Part shown: positions 35,616 to 44,130 of the stretch, piece after piece
Layout: every line of letters starts with the position of its first letter
Numbering within the stretch: position 1 is the stretch's first letter
Assembly: GCA_039183205.1 (NCBI GenBank)
Contig: JBCDBR010000001.1
Span: 240,321 to 304,320, forward strand
Source: HKCCE3408 sp039183205
GTDB taxonomy: Bacteria; Pseudomonadota; Alphaproteobacteria; Rhodobacterales; Rhodobacteraceae
Length of the DNA: 64,000 nt
Direction: 5' to 3'
The notes under the pieces: generated by a model
What the model was told of the DNA's origin: nothing
Database searches by the model: none
Seen by the model: the letters and a program-made list of their open reading frames with translations, nothing else
Position numbers and translations under genes: made by a program

Positions 35616-36319
35616 ATGGAATGGCGTGAAGAAGGGGTTTGCCTGGCGGTTCGGCCACATGGCGAAAGCGGTGCAATCACAGATATCTTCACCGCTGGCC
35701 AGGGGCGGTTTGCTGGTGTTGTTCGCGGTGGCGCCTCGCGTAGACTTGCCCCCATCTTCAACCGGGGGCGCAATTGGACGCCACTTGGCGCGCCCGGCTG
35801 TCCGATCATTTGGGTCAATTCTCCGTGGAGCCTGTGAAAAGTCGCGCTGGTGAAGTCATGGGCGACCGGGGCGGGCTTTTGGGCCTATCGTCCGTGACGG
35901 CTTTGTTGGCCTATGCACTTCCGGAACGGGTCGCCTACCCGGCCCTTTACGCCCACAGCGTTGCAATCCTTGATGCGGTCGGCGCGCAGGCTTGGGCTGC
36001 TGCCTATCTACAATGGGAGGTGGCGTTGTTAGCCACGCTCGGATTTGGCCTGAGCCTGGAACGTTGCGCCGTTACTGGTCAAAGCGACGAATTGATCTAC
36101 ATCTCGCCTCGGACCGGACGTGCGGTCTCCCGCGCAGCTGCTGGAGACTGGGCGTCGAAGCTCTTGCCGCTGCCGAAAAGCTTGCATGGCGAGGGCGACG
36201 ATCTTGCGGCGGGTCTACGCGTCACCGGGCACTTTCTGCACAATCATCTCGCGCCGGCGCTGGGGGATCGACCGTTGCCGCCAGCACGCGACCGGCTTGC
36301 GGACTGGTTGTCGCGTTAA
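35616..36319 (+). pseudogene. recO: DNA repair protein RecO, interrupted by a one-base frameshift
   Basis: RecO loads RecA with RecR in recombination repair. The first part, from ATG 35616, reads MEWREEGVCLAVRPHGESGA to SRRLAPIF, then runs to a stop at 35837. The conserved continuation GAQLDATWRARLSDHLGQF appears in the next frame and runs to 36319, with ERCAVTGQSDELIYISPRTG. The frames join if one base is added near 35759-35768; a G5 run lies at 35764-35768. The joined protein would be about 234 residues, a normal length. This may be a true mutation or an assembly error at a homopolymer; an intact gene after correction is as likely as a loss. Confidence 0.85.
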
Positions 36320-37329
36320 GCTTTGGCAATGACCGCAGCGCTGGCGCGATCAACCGCTGTTTCCCACGGCACGAAGGTGATGCCTAGATCCTGCTCAGCC
36401 GCTGATGTGTCATAGTGCGGAATGCGACCGAGCCCTGGCATGACCGTTTTGATCGACGCGTCGAATAAAGACAGGATGCGCAACAAGAGTTTCGGTGCGA
36501 CACCGGTGGCGATTTTCTTGTCCGGGTACTTCGCCTTTAGGTATTTTGCGATCTCCGGCATCGTCGCCGATGTGCCGCAAGCAATAAAGCGTCTGCCAGC
36601 CGTTTCGGGCCGGTCAAGCGCTGCGACATGGGCGGCCGATACATCCGCGACATCCACCACGCCAAAGCCGATATTGGGCAACATCGGATCGCTGCCCGAC
36701 AGAACCCGCTCGATCAATTGCAATGACGTTCCGTAATTCGCATCAAGCGGCTGACCCAGAACCAAAGTGGGATTGATTGTCGTTAGCTGCATTTCAGGGT
36801 GCTCGGCCACGAAGTCCCACGCGGCACGTTCAGCCAGTGTTTTTGACTTGTAATAGGGTGACGACAGTGGGTGATCCAGCTCGGACCAATCAGCCTCAGT
36901 ATAAGCCGCGCCTTGTGGTTTATCCGTCGCCTCAATGGCAACGACAGAACTGGTCACGATCACCCGCGTCACGCCCGCCCCTTGCGCGGCCCTGAGCGCG
37001 CGCAGCGTGCCGTCAACGGCAGGCCGAATGATGTCATCTTCGTTCTTTGGTTGCACCATCGGAAAGGGCGAGGCTGTATGCACCAAGGCCGCTGCCCCGC
37101 TGAGTGCCTCAGCCCAGCCCGCATCGTCGGCAAGATCGAGGGTCACAAAGCTCAATCGGTCCAAGGCCGCAGCGTCCGACACATGGGCCGCCAGCGCGGC
37201 GCGCACCTCCTCTTGCCGACCGGCGCTACGCAGCGAGCCGCGAACGGCGTGGCCCGCCTCCAAAAGATCAAGCGCGATGCGTTTGGCGATGAAGCCGGTG
37301 ATACCGGTGAGAAGGATGGGGGCGGTCAT
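36316..37329 (-). CDS. NAD(P)-dependent epimerase/aldehyde reductase-like (extended SDR)
   Basis: A protein of 337 residues of the extended SDR group close to dihydroflavonol-4-reductase and aldehyde reductases. It has the nucleotide motif LLTGITGFIAKRIALDLLEAGH, YYKSKTLAERAAWDF (YxxxK) and VDVADVSAAHVAALD. It probably reduces an aldehyde or ketone; substrate unknown. The ATG at 37329 is chosen because GAGAG is six bases upstream; an ATG at 37335 would abut it. A perfect palindrome lies just upstream. The stop overlaps the end of convergent recO. Confidence 0.83.
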   Translation of the reverse strand: MTAPILLTGITGFIAKRIALDLLEAGHAVRGSLRSAGRQEEVRAALAAHVSDAAALDRLSFVTLDLADDAGWAEALSGAAALVHTASPFPMVQPKNEDDIIRPAVDGTLRALRAAQGAGVTRVIVTSSVVAIEATDKPQGAAYTEADWSELDHPLSSPYYKSKTLAERAAWDFVAEHPEMQLTTINPTLVLGQPLDANYGTSLQLIERVLSGSDPMLPNIGFGVVDVADVSAAHVAALDRPETAGRRFIACGTSATMPEIAKYLKAKYPDKKIATGVAPKLLLRILSLFDASIKTVMPGLGRIPHYDTSAAEQDLGITFVPWETAVDRASAAVIAKA

Positions 37330-37342
37330 GGGCATCTCTCAT

Positions 37343-37357
37343 GTTAGAAGTTCTAAC
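37343..37357. promoter_or_regulatory. Perfect 15-bp palindrome upstream of the reductase gene
   Basis: GTTAGAA-G-TTCTAAC is a perfect 7-1-7 palindrome centred about 20 bases upstream of the reductase start. Its position over the likely promoter or leader suggests an operator for a dimeric regulator. No regulator gene is adjacent, so the binder is unknown. Confidence 0.5.
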
Positions 37358-37413
37358 TTAGGAGATAGCAGGCTCCAGAAATCCTTCAAGCCCCTGCCCA
37401 GAGTTCGGGCGGA

Positions 37414-38523
37414 TCAGCTGTGAAATTCGCTCTCTGGCCGGGCGAGTATCCAATCACGCACCAGCGGGTGCAGGATCTCGATTTCTTTTTCCAGTGTTTG
37501 CACGAGGCCCCGTCGCCGAAATAACCTAAACGCAGCCTGGCGTTCGGATGTGGTTGGCGCCTTGCCGCCCGTGATGGCGTCCAGCCGTGTCGTGGCCTCT
37601 TGCCCGTAAAGTTGGTCAAAACCCTCTGCTATGATGCGCAAGACAGCGCGGCGGCTGGGCGAAAGCTCTATCCAGTTTTCGTCGAACCGTGTCTGTGCAA
37701 CCATGTCTTGTTGCATTTCAGTCAGGAGGTCGTTTGCGGTTATGTCCGGCCGGAAGGCCCTTGCCTGCAACCAACTGCGGAACGCTGCGGGATTGGCGCC
37801 GAGCGTTGCAAAACTGTCCAGGGCATCCGCGATGGATACCTCAGCCCGGAACGTCTGGTGAAACGCCTGCATCTGATGGCGGACAAAGTCCTCGCCCAAA
37901 GGCGGCAATGTGACCGGCGTGGCAAAGCGGTAAAACGGTGCTTCGCGATCTGAAAACACCCGCCGCATTCCGATTTGCGATGAGCCACAAAAGATGCTGC
38001 GCAGACCATCGCGGCGTTTGTCTAAAATGCTGCGAAAGGCTGCCAGGAATTCAGGACCTTGCTCGGTTTCCGCGGCGGCCTGAAATTCATCCAAAAGCAA
38101 AATCGGTGGACACTTCGCGTCGGCCATTTCGCCCAGAATTTTATCCAGAACCTGGATATCGTCCTCCGCGCTGTGATGGCCGTCGGGACCAATGTCTAGC
38201 GTCAAGTTTAGCCCCGCAATCGAAACCCGTTGCACAATGCTTTTGACGTCGGATAGGCGGCTTGGCAGGTGCCGATTTTCTTGGCTTTCGACGATGGCAG
38301 CCAACAACAGATCCGTGGGAGAGCTGTTGGTCCAAAAGCTGACATACACGACTTGATGGCCTTCCGCTTTGGCCAGTGGCGCGATGTCTTTGAGCAAAAA
38401 GCTGGTTTTGCCGCTTCGCCGTGGGCCTGTCAGGGTGAAGGCAAAGCCGGGCCCTTGCGTCAGGGCAGTGAACACGTCCTGCGCGAAGTCTTTCCGCGTG
38501 AAATGCCAGAGATCTTCTGTCAT
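37414..38523 (-). CDS. AAA/STAND-type ATPase with C-terminal winged helix (paralogue A)
   Basis: A 369-residue P-loop ATPase. The N-terminal motif WHFTRKDFAQDV is followed by Walker A GPRRSGKT (33-40), YVSFW (60-64), Walker B LLLDEFQ (D145, E146) and GSSQIGMRRVF (180-190) as a sensor-like segment. Residues about 290-365 look like a winged helix ending HPLVRDWI, as in ATPase_2-type STAND proteins. It is clearly a paralogue of the gene at 38.6-39.8 kb. No effector domain is visible, so it may be a DNA-binding or regulatory switch; I do not know its role. No Shine-Dalgarno sequence precedes ATG 38523. Confidence 0.82.
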   Translation of the reverse strand: MTEDLWHFTRKDFAQDVFTALTQGPGFAFTLTGPRRSGKTSFLLKDIAPLAKAEGHQVVYVSFWTNSSPTDLLLAAIVESQENRHLPSRLSDVKSIVQRVSIAGLNLTLDIGPDGHHSAEDDIQVLDKILGEMADAKCPPILLLDEFQAAAETEQGPEFLAAFRSILDKRRDGLRSIFCGSSQIGMRRVFSDREAPFYRFATPVTLPPLGEDFVRHQMQAFHQTFRAEVSIADALDSFATLGANPAAFRSWLQARAFRPDITANDLLTEMQQDMVAQTRFDENWIELSPSRRAVLRIIAEGFDQLYGQEATTRLDAITGGKAPTTSERQAAFRLFRRRGLVQTLEKEIEILHPLVRDWILARPESEFHS

Positions 38524-38532
38524 GGGTGCAAG

Positions 38533-38552
38533 ATTAGCCAGGAATGGCTAAT
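38533..38552. promoter_or_regulatory. Palindrome site 1, upstream of ATPase A
   Basis: TTAGCCA-GGAA-TGGCTAA, a perfect 7-4-7 inverted repeat extended by one A/T pair on each side. It ends about 10 bases before the ATPase A start codon, so a bound protein would block transcription or initiation. The same motif recurs at 38593 and, with one mismatch, at 39807. Confidence 0.65.
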
Positions 38553-38592
38553 TTACCACCCCAAGCCGGTTTCGGCGCGTGAGGGTGGTGAA

Positions 38593-38610
38593 TTAGCCAC
38601 ATATGGCTAA
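38593..38610. promoter_or_regulatory. Palindrome site 2, upstream of ATPase A
   Basis: A second perfect TTAGCCA-N4-TGGCTAA (loop CATA), 59 bp centre-to-centre from site 1. It lies about 20 bases after the stop of ATPase B, inside the 107-bp gap between the paralogues. Two sites suggest cooperative binding or a repression loop. Confidence 0.65.
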
Positions 38611-38630
38611 GATGCCCTCTCGACCCATAA

Positions 38631-39779
38631 TCACCGGCGAAATTGGGAAAGTGGCAGACGATTAATCCAGCGCGCAAAAATCGGATCAGCGATCACGTTC
38701 CGACCATCTTCTTGGTCCACCAGGCCCGAACGTTTCAAGTCTTTCATCACACTTTTCAACTGGTCTTTCGTGGGAGGCGGGGCGCCTGTGATCTCTGAAA
38801 ATCTGGCCAGACCAGCATCGCCAGTCGGCTGAAGTGTTTTTTCGGCCAAAATGCGCAGGAAAACCTGTCTGCGCAGGCGTGTTTTCGCATTTTTCGCGCG
38901 CGTCTGGGCAAAGACATCCGTGAAGCCGAATTGATTGTCAAAATCCGTGAAGATGTGTTCAACCACCTCGTCCGGCGTGGCGTGGCGCATGATCCCCGAT
39001 TGTACGACCCAAGATCGAAAGATCTCTGGGTTCTTGTCGAAGGTTTCAAATACGTCTAGCGCGGCGTCCCTTGGCAGCGCGCGGCCGTATGTATCTTCGA
39101 AGGCTTTGCATTGAAAGGTTACGAAGTCGTCTGTCAGCTCAGGCAGAAAAACCGGCGTACCAAAGCCGCCAAATGGCGCGTTGCCGGTGGTGCTGAAGAC
39201 CCGGTTCAGCTCAATTTGGGATGATCCCGAAAAGACCGCCTTTATTCCTCTCTGACGCCCATCCAAGAGCGCGTAGAGCTTTTGCAAGAAATCGCCGCCA
39301 TTTGGGTGGCTGGCCAATGCCTGGAACTCATCCAAAAACAGCAACAACGGCGTTGTGTTGTTTTTCAGCTCGTCCATGATCCTGGCGAGCTCTTGTTCTT
39401 TCTGAACATAAACGGCCGGGTCTGCGCCGGTCATGGTGACAGCGGCGGTGGCAGGCCCGGCGGTCACACCGATCTGTGCCTCTTTTTTGGATTTATTGAG
39501 CCAGGTCGACATGCGCGTCATGCGCCCATCGTGCGTGCGCGATTGGTCAAGTTCGTAGCGCATCAGCTCGAACGGATCGTTCGATTGCCAAAAGCTGACA
39601 TAAGCGAAACGATTTCCATACTGCTCTGCTCGCCGAGCAAGGTCCCGCAAAAGAAATTGCGTCTTGCCGGTACGGCGCGGGCCGAAAAGCCGGATGCCCT
39701 TCACCTGATCGGTGTGCAATGCGGCGTGAACGTCGTTCGAAAAATCTGTGCGGGGATAATGCCAAGGATCAAATGCCAT
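38631..39779 (-). CDS. AAA/STAND-type ATPase with C-terminal winged helix (paralogue B)
   Basis: A 382-residue ATPase homologous along its whole length to paralogue A. It has WHYPRTDFSNDV, Walker A GPRRTGKT (33-40, the same spacing), YVSFW (60-64), Walker B LLLFLDEFQ (D150, E151) and GSSQIELNRVF. The C-terminal 100 residues form a probable winged helix ending DPIFARWINRLP. A longer insertion after residue 80 distinguishes it from A. The two are probably products of a tandem duplication that have since diverged. As with A, there is no Shine-Dalgarno sequence before the ATG at 39779. Confidence 0.82.
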   Translation of the reverse strand: MAFDPWHYPRTDFSNDVHAALHTDQVKGIRLFGPRRTGKTQFLLRDLARRAEQYGNRFAYVSFWQSNDPFELMRYELDQSRTHDGRMTRMSTWLNKSKKEAQIGVTAGPATAAVTMTGADPAVYVQKEQELARIMDELKNNTTPLLLFLDEFQALASHPNGGDFLQKLYALLDGRQRGIKAVFSGSSQIELNRVFSTTGNAPFGGFGTPVFLPELTDDFVTFQCKAFEDTYGRALPRDAALDVFETFDKNPEIFRSWVVQSGIMRHATPDEVVEHIFTDFDNQFGFTDVFAQTRAKNAKTRLRRQVFLRILAEKTLQPTGDAGLARFSEITGAPPPTKDQLKSVMKDLKRSGLVDQEDGRNVIADPIFARWINRLPLSQFRR

Positions 39780-39806
39780 GGGCAGATGAAAACCTGGGGG
39801 GGCGAA

Positions 39807-39824
39807 TTAGTCAAGCGTGGCTAA
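39807..39824. promoter_or_regulatory. Palindrome site 3, upstream of ATPase B
   Basis: TTAGTCA-AGCG-TGGCTAA, the same motif as sites 1 and 2 with one mismatch. A TATAAG box (five of six matches to -10) on the minus strand at 39838-39833 lies just upstream, so the site would cover the transcription start. Sharing this site with paralogue A indicates common control. Confidence 0.6.
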
Positions 39825-39842
39825 CTTGCCCACTTATAGGGT

Positions 39843-41522
39843 TTAGCCAAGCAAACGTCGCGCGATAACTTGCGCCTGTATCTCAGCGGCGCCTTCAAAG
39901 ATATTGAGAATCCGTGCGTCGCAGAGGATCCGGCTGATTTTATATTCCAACGCAAAACCGTTGCCGCCATGGATTTGCAGCGCATTGTCGGCCGCGGCCC
40001 AGGCAACGCGGGCGCCCAGCAGCTTGGCCATCCCAGCTTCGAGATCGCAGCGCCGTTCGGCATCCTTCTCGCGGGCCGAGAAATAAGTGAGTTGTCGGGC
40101 GACCATGATCTCAACCGCCATCATCGCCAGTTTGCCAGCGACCCTGGGAAAGCGGATCAGTGCCTGGCCAAATTGTTTGCGGTCTTCGGCATAGCGCAGA
40201 CCTTCGTCCAATGCCGATTGTGCCACACCGATGGCCCGTGCGGCGGTCTGAATGCGCGCGCTTTCAAAGGTTTGCATCAACTGCTTGAAGCCTTGACCTT
40301 CTTCCCCGCCCAGAAGGTTTTCGCCGGCGACGCGGAAGTCGTCGAAATTGACGGTGTATTCCTTCATCCCGCGATATCCCAAGACCTCAATCTCGCCGCC
40401 TGAAATGCCGGGGTCTTGCCAAGGGGCATCGTCAGTGCCGGGTGTCTTTTCCGCAAGAAACATCGACAATCCGCGATAATCGGTCGTGTCGGGGATGGTT
40501 CGGGCAAGCACAGTCATCACATGCGTGCGCGCCGCATGGGTGATCCAGGTCTTGTTCCCGTTCAGCACCCAATCGTCGCCCTCGCGCACGGCGCGTGTCC
40601 GCAACGCCCCGAGATCAGACCCGGTATTGGGCTCTGTGAAGACTGCCGTGGGCAGAATGTCGCCCGCGGCCAGCCCCGGCAGCCACTTGGTTTTTTGCGC
40701 ATCGGTTCCACCGGCGAGGATCAACTCGGCCGCAATTTCGGACCGAGTGGCCAGCGAGCCAACGCCGATATACCCGCGCGACAATTCCTCCGAGACCACG
40801 CACATCGACGCTTTGGATAGGCCAAATCCGCCGAATTCCTCCGGTATGGTGAGACCAAAGACCCCCATCTCAGACAGCTCTTCAATGATCTCCATCGGGA
40901 TCAACGCGTCTTTTAGATGCCATTCATGGGCATGAGGCTCGACCTTTTCGACCGCGTAGCGACGAAACTGACTGCGGATCATTTCCAGTTCATCGTCGAG
41001 CCCAGAGGCGCCGAACATCGTGGCCGCGCCCTGTTCTTGCATGCGTTCAACAAGCCGCGCGCGTGCGGCTTGTGTGTTGCCTGAGTTGCACAACGACATC
41101 ACCGCAGGCATCATTAAGCCACGCTGGTCTTCTTGGCTGAGGCTCATATCCTGCAAGCGCAGAATTTCGCCTTGGCTCATTGGCAGGCCACCGTAGATTT
41201 GCCACAAGTATTCGCCGAAACTGATTTGCAGCAAGAGCTGCTCTAGCTCGCCGAATTTCTCGGATTTGTCGAGTTCATGCGCCCAGTCGTTCATCTGCCG
41301 CAGCGCTTCGGCATAGGTTGCAAGCCAGGCAAGCCCATGCGCCGCGGTTTGATGTGCCTCTATCGCGCGGCTTGAGACCTTTCCGCCCACCGTCACCTGC
41401 GCGCGCACGGCCTCAGTCGCCCGGTTCACCAACGTCTCAACCGCTGGCAACGCGGCGGATGTCAGCCCAAGGAGGTCGGGCAAAACGGGTGACGGGGCGG
41501 CGGGTGATCCGTCATGGGCCAT
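39843..41522 (-). CDS. mcd: Acyl-CoA dehydrogenase, probable (2S)-methylsuccinyl-CoA dehydrogenase
   Basis: A 559-residue flavoenzyme, longer than ordinary acyl-CoA dehydrogenases (about 380-400) because of an N-terminal region of about 165 residues, a feature of methylsuccinyl-CoA dehydrogenase of the ethylmalonyl-CoA pathway. The core has IPEEFGGFGLSKASM, AVFTEPNTGSDLGALRTRA, NFDDFRV and IHGGNGFALEYKISRI. mcl1 in the same window supports that pathway; electrons would go to EtfAB. The ATG at 41522 has GGAG 9 bases upstream. Assignment to Mcd rather than another long paralogue is not proven. Confidence 0.82.
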   Translation of the reverse strand: MAHDGSPAAPSPVLPDLLGLTSAALPAVETLVNRATEAVRAQVTVGGKVSSRAIEAHQTAAHGLAWLATYAEALRQMNDWAHELDKSEKFGELEQLLLQISFGEYLWQIYGGLPMSQGEILRLQDMSLSQEDQRGLMMPAVMSLCNSGNTQAARARLVERMQEQGAATMFGASGLDDELEMIRSQFRRYAVEKVEPHAHEWHLKDALIPMEIIEELSEMGVFGLTIPEEFGGFGLSKASMCVVSEELSRGYIGVGSLATRSEIAAELILAGGTDAQKTKWLPGLAAGDILPTAVFTEPNTGSDLGALRTRAVREGDDWVLNGNKTWITHAARTHVMTVLARTIPDTTDYRGLSMFLAEKTPGTDDAPWQDPGISGGEIEVLGYRGMKEYTVNFDDFRVAGENLLGGEEGQGFKQLMQTFESARIQTAARAIGVAQSALDEGLRYAEDRKQFGQALIRFPRVAGKLAMMAVEIMVARQLTYFSAREKDAERRCDLEAGMAKLLGARVAWAAADNALQIHGGNGFALEYKISRILCDARILNIFEGAAEIQAQVIARRLLG

Positions 41523-41666
41523 CTGAGGCACTCCGAGCTTAAATGCGATCCCTCGTGCTCTAGGCGTTTCGCAGGTGCAGCGCAACAAAAATTCGTCTGA
41601 TATCGAGAAACAGTTCTAATATGTCGCGCTTGTGATTGGTGGCGCGCCCGCGTAAGGCTGCGCATC

Positions 41667-42434
41667 ATGGCCCAAACCTTTGATCTGATGCCCCTTTGGG
41701 CCTTTCTTGCGGCACTTGGAATTTCCGGTCTTGGCGGATTTGTCAAAGGCGCCGTGGGCTTTGCTATGCCATTGGTCATCGTATCTGGTCTGTCGCTCTT
41801 TTTAGAGCCAACCTTGGCCATCGCGGGCCTTATTGTGCCGACGGTTGTTTTAAACATGGTGCAAGCCTTTCGCTACGGGCTGCCGAATGTGCGTGCGGTT
41901 ATCCGGGAATACCGCCGCTACCTGGCCCTGGTCTGCGCAATGATCCTCATCACCGCACAGTTTGTGACCCGCATTCCGGCTGAGACTTACTATTTGATTG
42001 TCGGAATTCCGATCGTGTTTTTGTCGGTGATTCAGCTTTTGGGGGTACGGCCACGTATTCCGGACAACCGGCGCGCGGTTGCCGATTGGAGCATCGGCTT
42101 GACCGCTGGTGCCCTGGGCGGGTTCAGCGGAACTTGGGGCCCGCCTACGGTCTTGTACCTTATGGCAATAGGCACGCCGAAGGCGAAGTCCATGCTCGTT
42201 CAGGGGGCCGTTTACGGCGTCGGTTCGATCTTTTTGCTCGCCGGACACGTGCAGTCCGGCGTTGTCAATTGGGTGACGTTGCCCTTTACGACTGCATTGC
42301 TTTTCCCGGCGCTCATCGGACAAGCGATCGGTTTGCGTATGAGCGACCGGCTGGACCCAGAAAGATTCCGACGTCTGACGCTGATTGTGATCGCGATCGC
42401 CGGACTCAATCTGATCCGACGCGCAGTTTTTTAA
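41667..42434 (+). CDS. Sulfite exporter TauE/SafE family protein
   Basis: A 255-residue inner-membrane protein with about eight hydrophobic segments and the duplicated TauE/SafE glycine motifs GLGGFVKGAVGFAMPL (about 22-37) and GALGGFSGTWGPPTVLYLM (about 147-165). Family members are thought to export sulfite, sulfoacetate or other organosulfur anions, but substrates are rarely known. Divergent from mcd, convergent with pckA. Confidence 0.85.
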   Translation: MAQTFDLMPLWAFLAALGISGLGGFVKGAVGFAMPLVIVSGLSLFLEPTLAIAGLIVPTVVLNMVQAFRYGLPNVRAVIREYRRYLALVCAMILITAQFVTRIPAETYYLIVGIPIVFLSVIQLLGVRPRIPDNRRAVADWSIGLTAGALGGFSGTWGPPTVLYLMAIGTPKAKSMLVQGAVYGVGSIFLLAGHVQSGVVNWVTLPFTTALLFPALIGQAIGLRMSDRLDPERFRRLTLIVIAIAGLNLIRRAVF

Positions 42435-42472
42435 GGCGCATGCCAGTCAACGCTGCTTCACATGCTTGATGT

Positions 42473-42502
42473 GGCGCGCCCCGGAGAATTCCGGGCCGCG
42501 CC
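42473..42502. terminator. Strong hairpin between convergent tauE and pckA genes
   Basis: GGCGCG-C-CCCGGA, loop GAAT, TCCGGG-C-CGCGCC: 12 base pairs with one internal C-C mismatch. No T run on either side. Position between convergent genes suggests a bidirectional 3'-end signal. Confidence 0.5.
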
Positions 42503-42531
42503 GTCATCCCAATCTAGAACCGTGTCACAGC

Positions 42532-44130
42532 TTAAGAAATTGCCGCCGCCTTTACATCTTCATCGATGAATGGCGCATATTGCGCAAAGTTCGAAGAGAA
42601 CATTTGCACCAGCTTCGCGGCTTGCATGTCGTATTTGATGGGATCGTCCCACGTCTCACGTGGATTAAGCAACATGTCGTCCACGCCCGCACAGATCAAC
42701 GGCACATCAAAGCCAAAGTTGGGGTCGCGGCGGAACCCTCCGGCGTCCAGCGTGCCGTCAAGCGCCGCTGACAACAGAGCACGGGTCGCTTTGATGGGCA
42801 TCCGGCTTCCGGTGCCGAAGGCGCCGCCGGTCCACCCGGTATTCACCAGCCAGCAGGTGGCGCCGTGTTCGGCGATCTTGCGGCGCAGAAGATCGCCGTA
42901 AACTTCCGGCCGCCGCGGCATGAAAGGTGCACCGAAGCAGGTTGAAAATGTCGGCTGCGGCTCGGTGACGCCGCGTTCGGTCCCGGCGACCTTGGCGGTG
43001 AAGCCCGACAGGAAATGATACATCGCTTGCGCCGGGGTGAGCCGTGCAATCGGCGGCAGCACGCCGAAAGCATCGCATGTCAGCATGATGATGTTGCGTG
43101 GCATCCCAGCCATGCCGGTACCGGATGCGTTTGAGATATAATCGAGCGGGTAGGCGCAGCGCATATTGGCGGTCAGGCTGTCATCCTCGAAATCGAGTTC
43201 GAGTGTGTCGGGGTCATGGACCATGTTCTCGATCACGGTGCCGAACTTTTCGGTCGTCGCGTAGATCTCCGGCTCAGCCTCTGCGCTGAGGTTGATCGTC
43301 TTGGCATAGCAGCCGCCTTCGAAGTTGAAGACCCCGCGATCTGACCAACCATGTTCATCGTCGCCGATGAGGATACGATCAGGATCGGCCGACAAGGTTG
43401 TCTTGCCCGTTCCCGAAAGTCCGAAAAACACGGCCGCATCCTCGGGATTTCCTTGGGCGTGGTTGGCCGAGCAATGCATGGGCATCACGCCCCTTTCTGG
43501 CAAGAGATAGTTCAGGAGCGTAAAGACCGATTTTTTATTTTCGCCCGCATAGGCAGTGCCCGCTATCAAGATGCGCTTGGCGTCGATATTGAGTGCAATC
43601 ACCGTGTCGGACCGGCATCCATGACGTTCGGGATCGGCCTTGAAGCTAGGGCAATTGATGATGGTGAAATCCGGCGCAAAATGCGCAAGCTCTGCTGCGG
43701 CAGGGCGGCGCAAAAGATGCCGGATGAACAGGCCATGCCAAGCCAATTCGGTGACGACGCGCACGTCAAGGCGGAAGCTTTCATCAGCGCCGGCATAAAG
43801 GTCTTGGACGAAGTATTCGCCGCCTTGCATATGGGCCAACATATCTGCTTGCAGCGTATCGAAGGCGTCCGGCGACATCGGGGTGTTGTTGTCCCACCAA
43901 ATCGTGTCTTCAACGGTGGCGGTTCGGACGACAAACTTGTCTTTCGGCGACCGACCTGTGTGTTTGCCCGTTGTGACCAAAAAGCTCCCGCCGCGGCCCA
44001 ACCGACCTTCGCCTCTGGCCAACGCCGCGTTCATCAATGCCGGTTCAATGAGGTTGTAATGTACCGCTCCGAGCCCTGCGATGCCTTGGTCTTCCAGCAT
44101 CTGGCTGGGGTTAACGCGTGCGTTTGACAT
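42532..44130 (-). CDS. pckA: Phosphoenolpyruvate carboxykinase (ATP)
   Basis: Converts oxaloacetate to phosphoenolpyruvate, the entry to gluconeogenesis. The 532-residue length equals the Rhodobacter enzyme as I remember it. It has GKHTGRSPKDKFVV, FFGLSGTGKTTLS (P-loop), LIGDDEHGW (metal and ATP site) and the NTGWTGGAFGTGSRM segment. The ATG at 44130 has GGAG about 10 bases upstream. It diverges from chvI, and in several alphaproteobacteria the ChvGI system sits beside pckA; control by ChvI is possible but not shown. Confidence 0.96.
   Translation of the reverse strand: MSNARVNPSQMLEDQGIAGLGAVHYNLIEPALMNAALARGEGRLGRGGSFLVTTGKHTGRSPKDKFVVRTATVEDTIWWDNNTPMSPDAFDTLQADMLAHMQGGEYFVQDLYAGADESFRLDVRVVTELAWHGLFIRHLLRRPAAAELAHFAPDFTIINCPSFKADPERHGCRSDTVIALNIDAKRILIAGTAYAGENKKSVFTLLNYLLPERGVMPMHCSANHAQGNPEDAAVFFGLSGTGKTTLSADPDRILIGDDEHGWSDRGVFNFEGGCYAKTINLSAEAEPEIYATTEKFGTVIENMVHDPDTLELDFEDDSLTANMRCAYPLDYISNASGTGMAGMPRNIIMLTCDAFGVLPPIARLTPAQAMYHFLSGFTAKVAGTERGVTEPQPTFSTCFGAPFMPRRPEVYGDLLRRKIAEHGATCWLVNTGWTGGAFGTGSRMPIKATRALLSAALDGTLDAGGFRRDPNFGFDVPLICAGVDDMLLNPRETWDDPIKYDMQAAKLVQMFSSNFAQYAPFIDEDVKAAAIS

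Noticed and set aside
39843..39849. Fourth TTAGCCA half-site near ATPase B
   Set aside because: It is the stop codon region of the mcd-like gene and has no matching second half.
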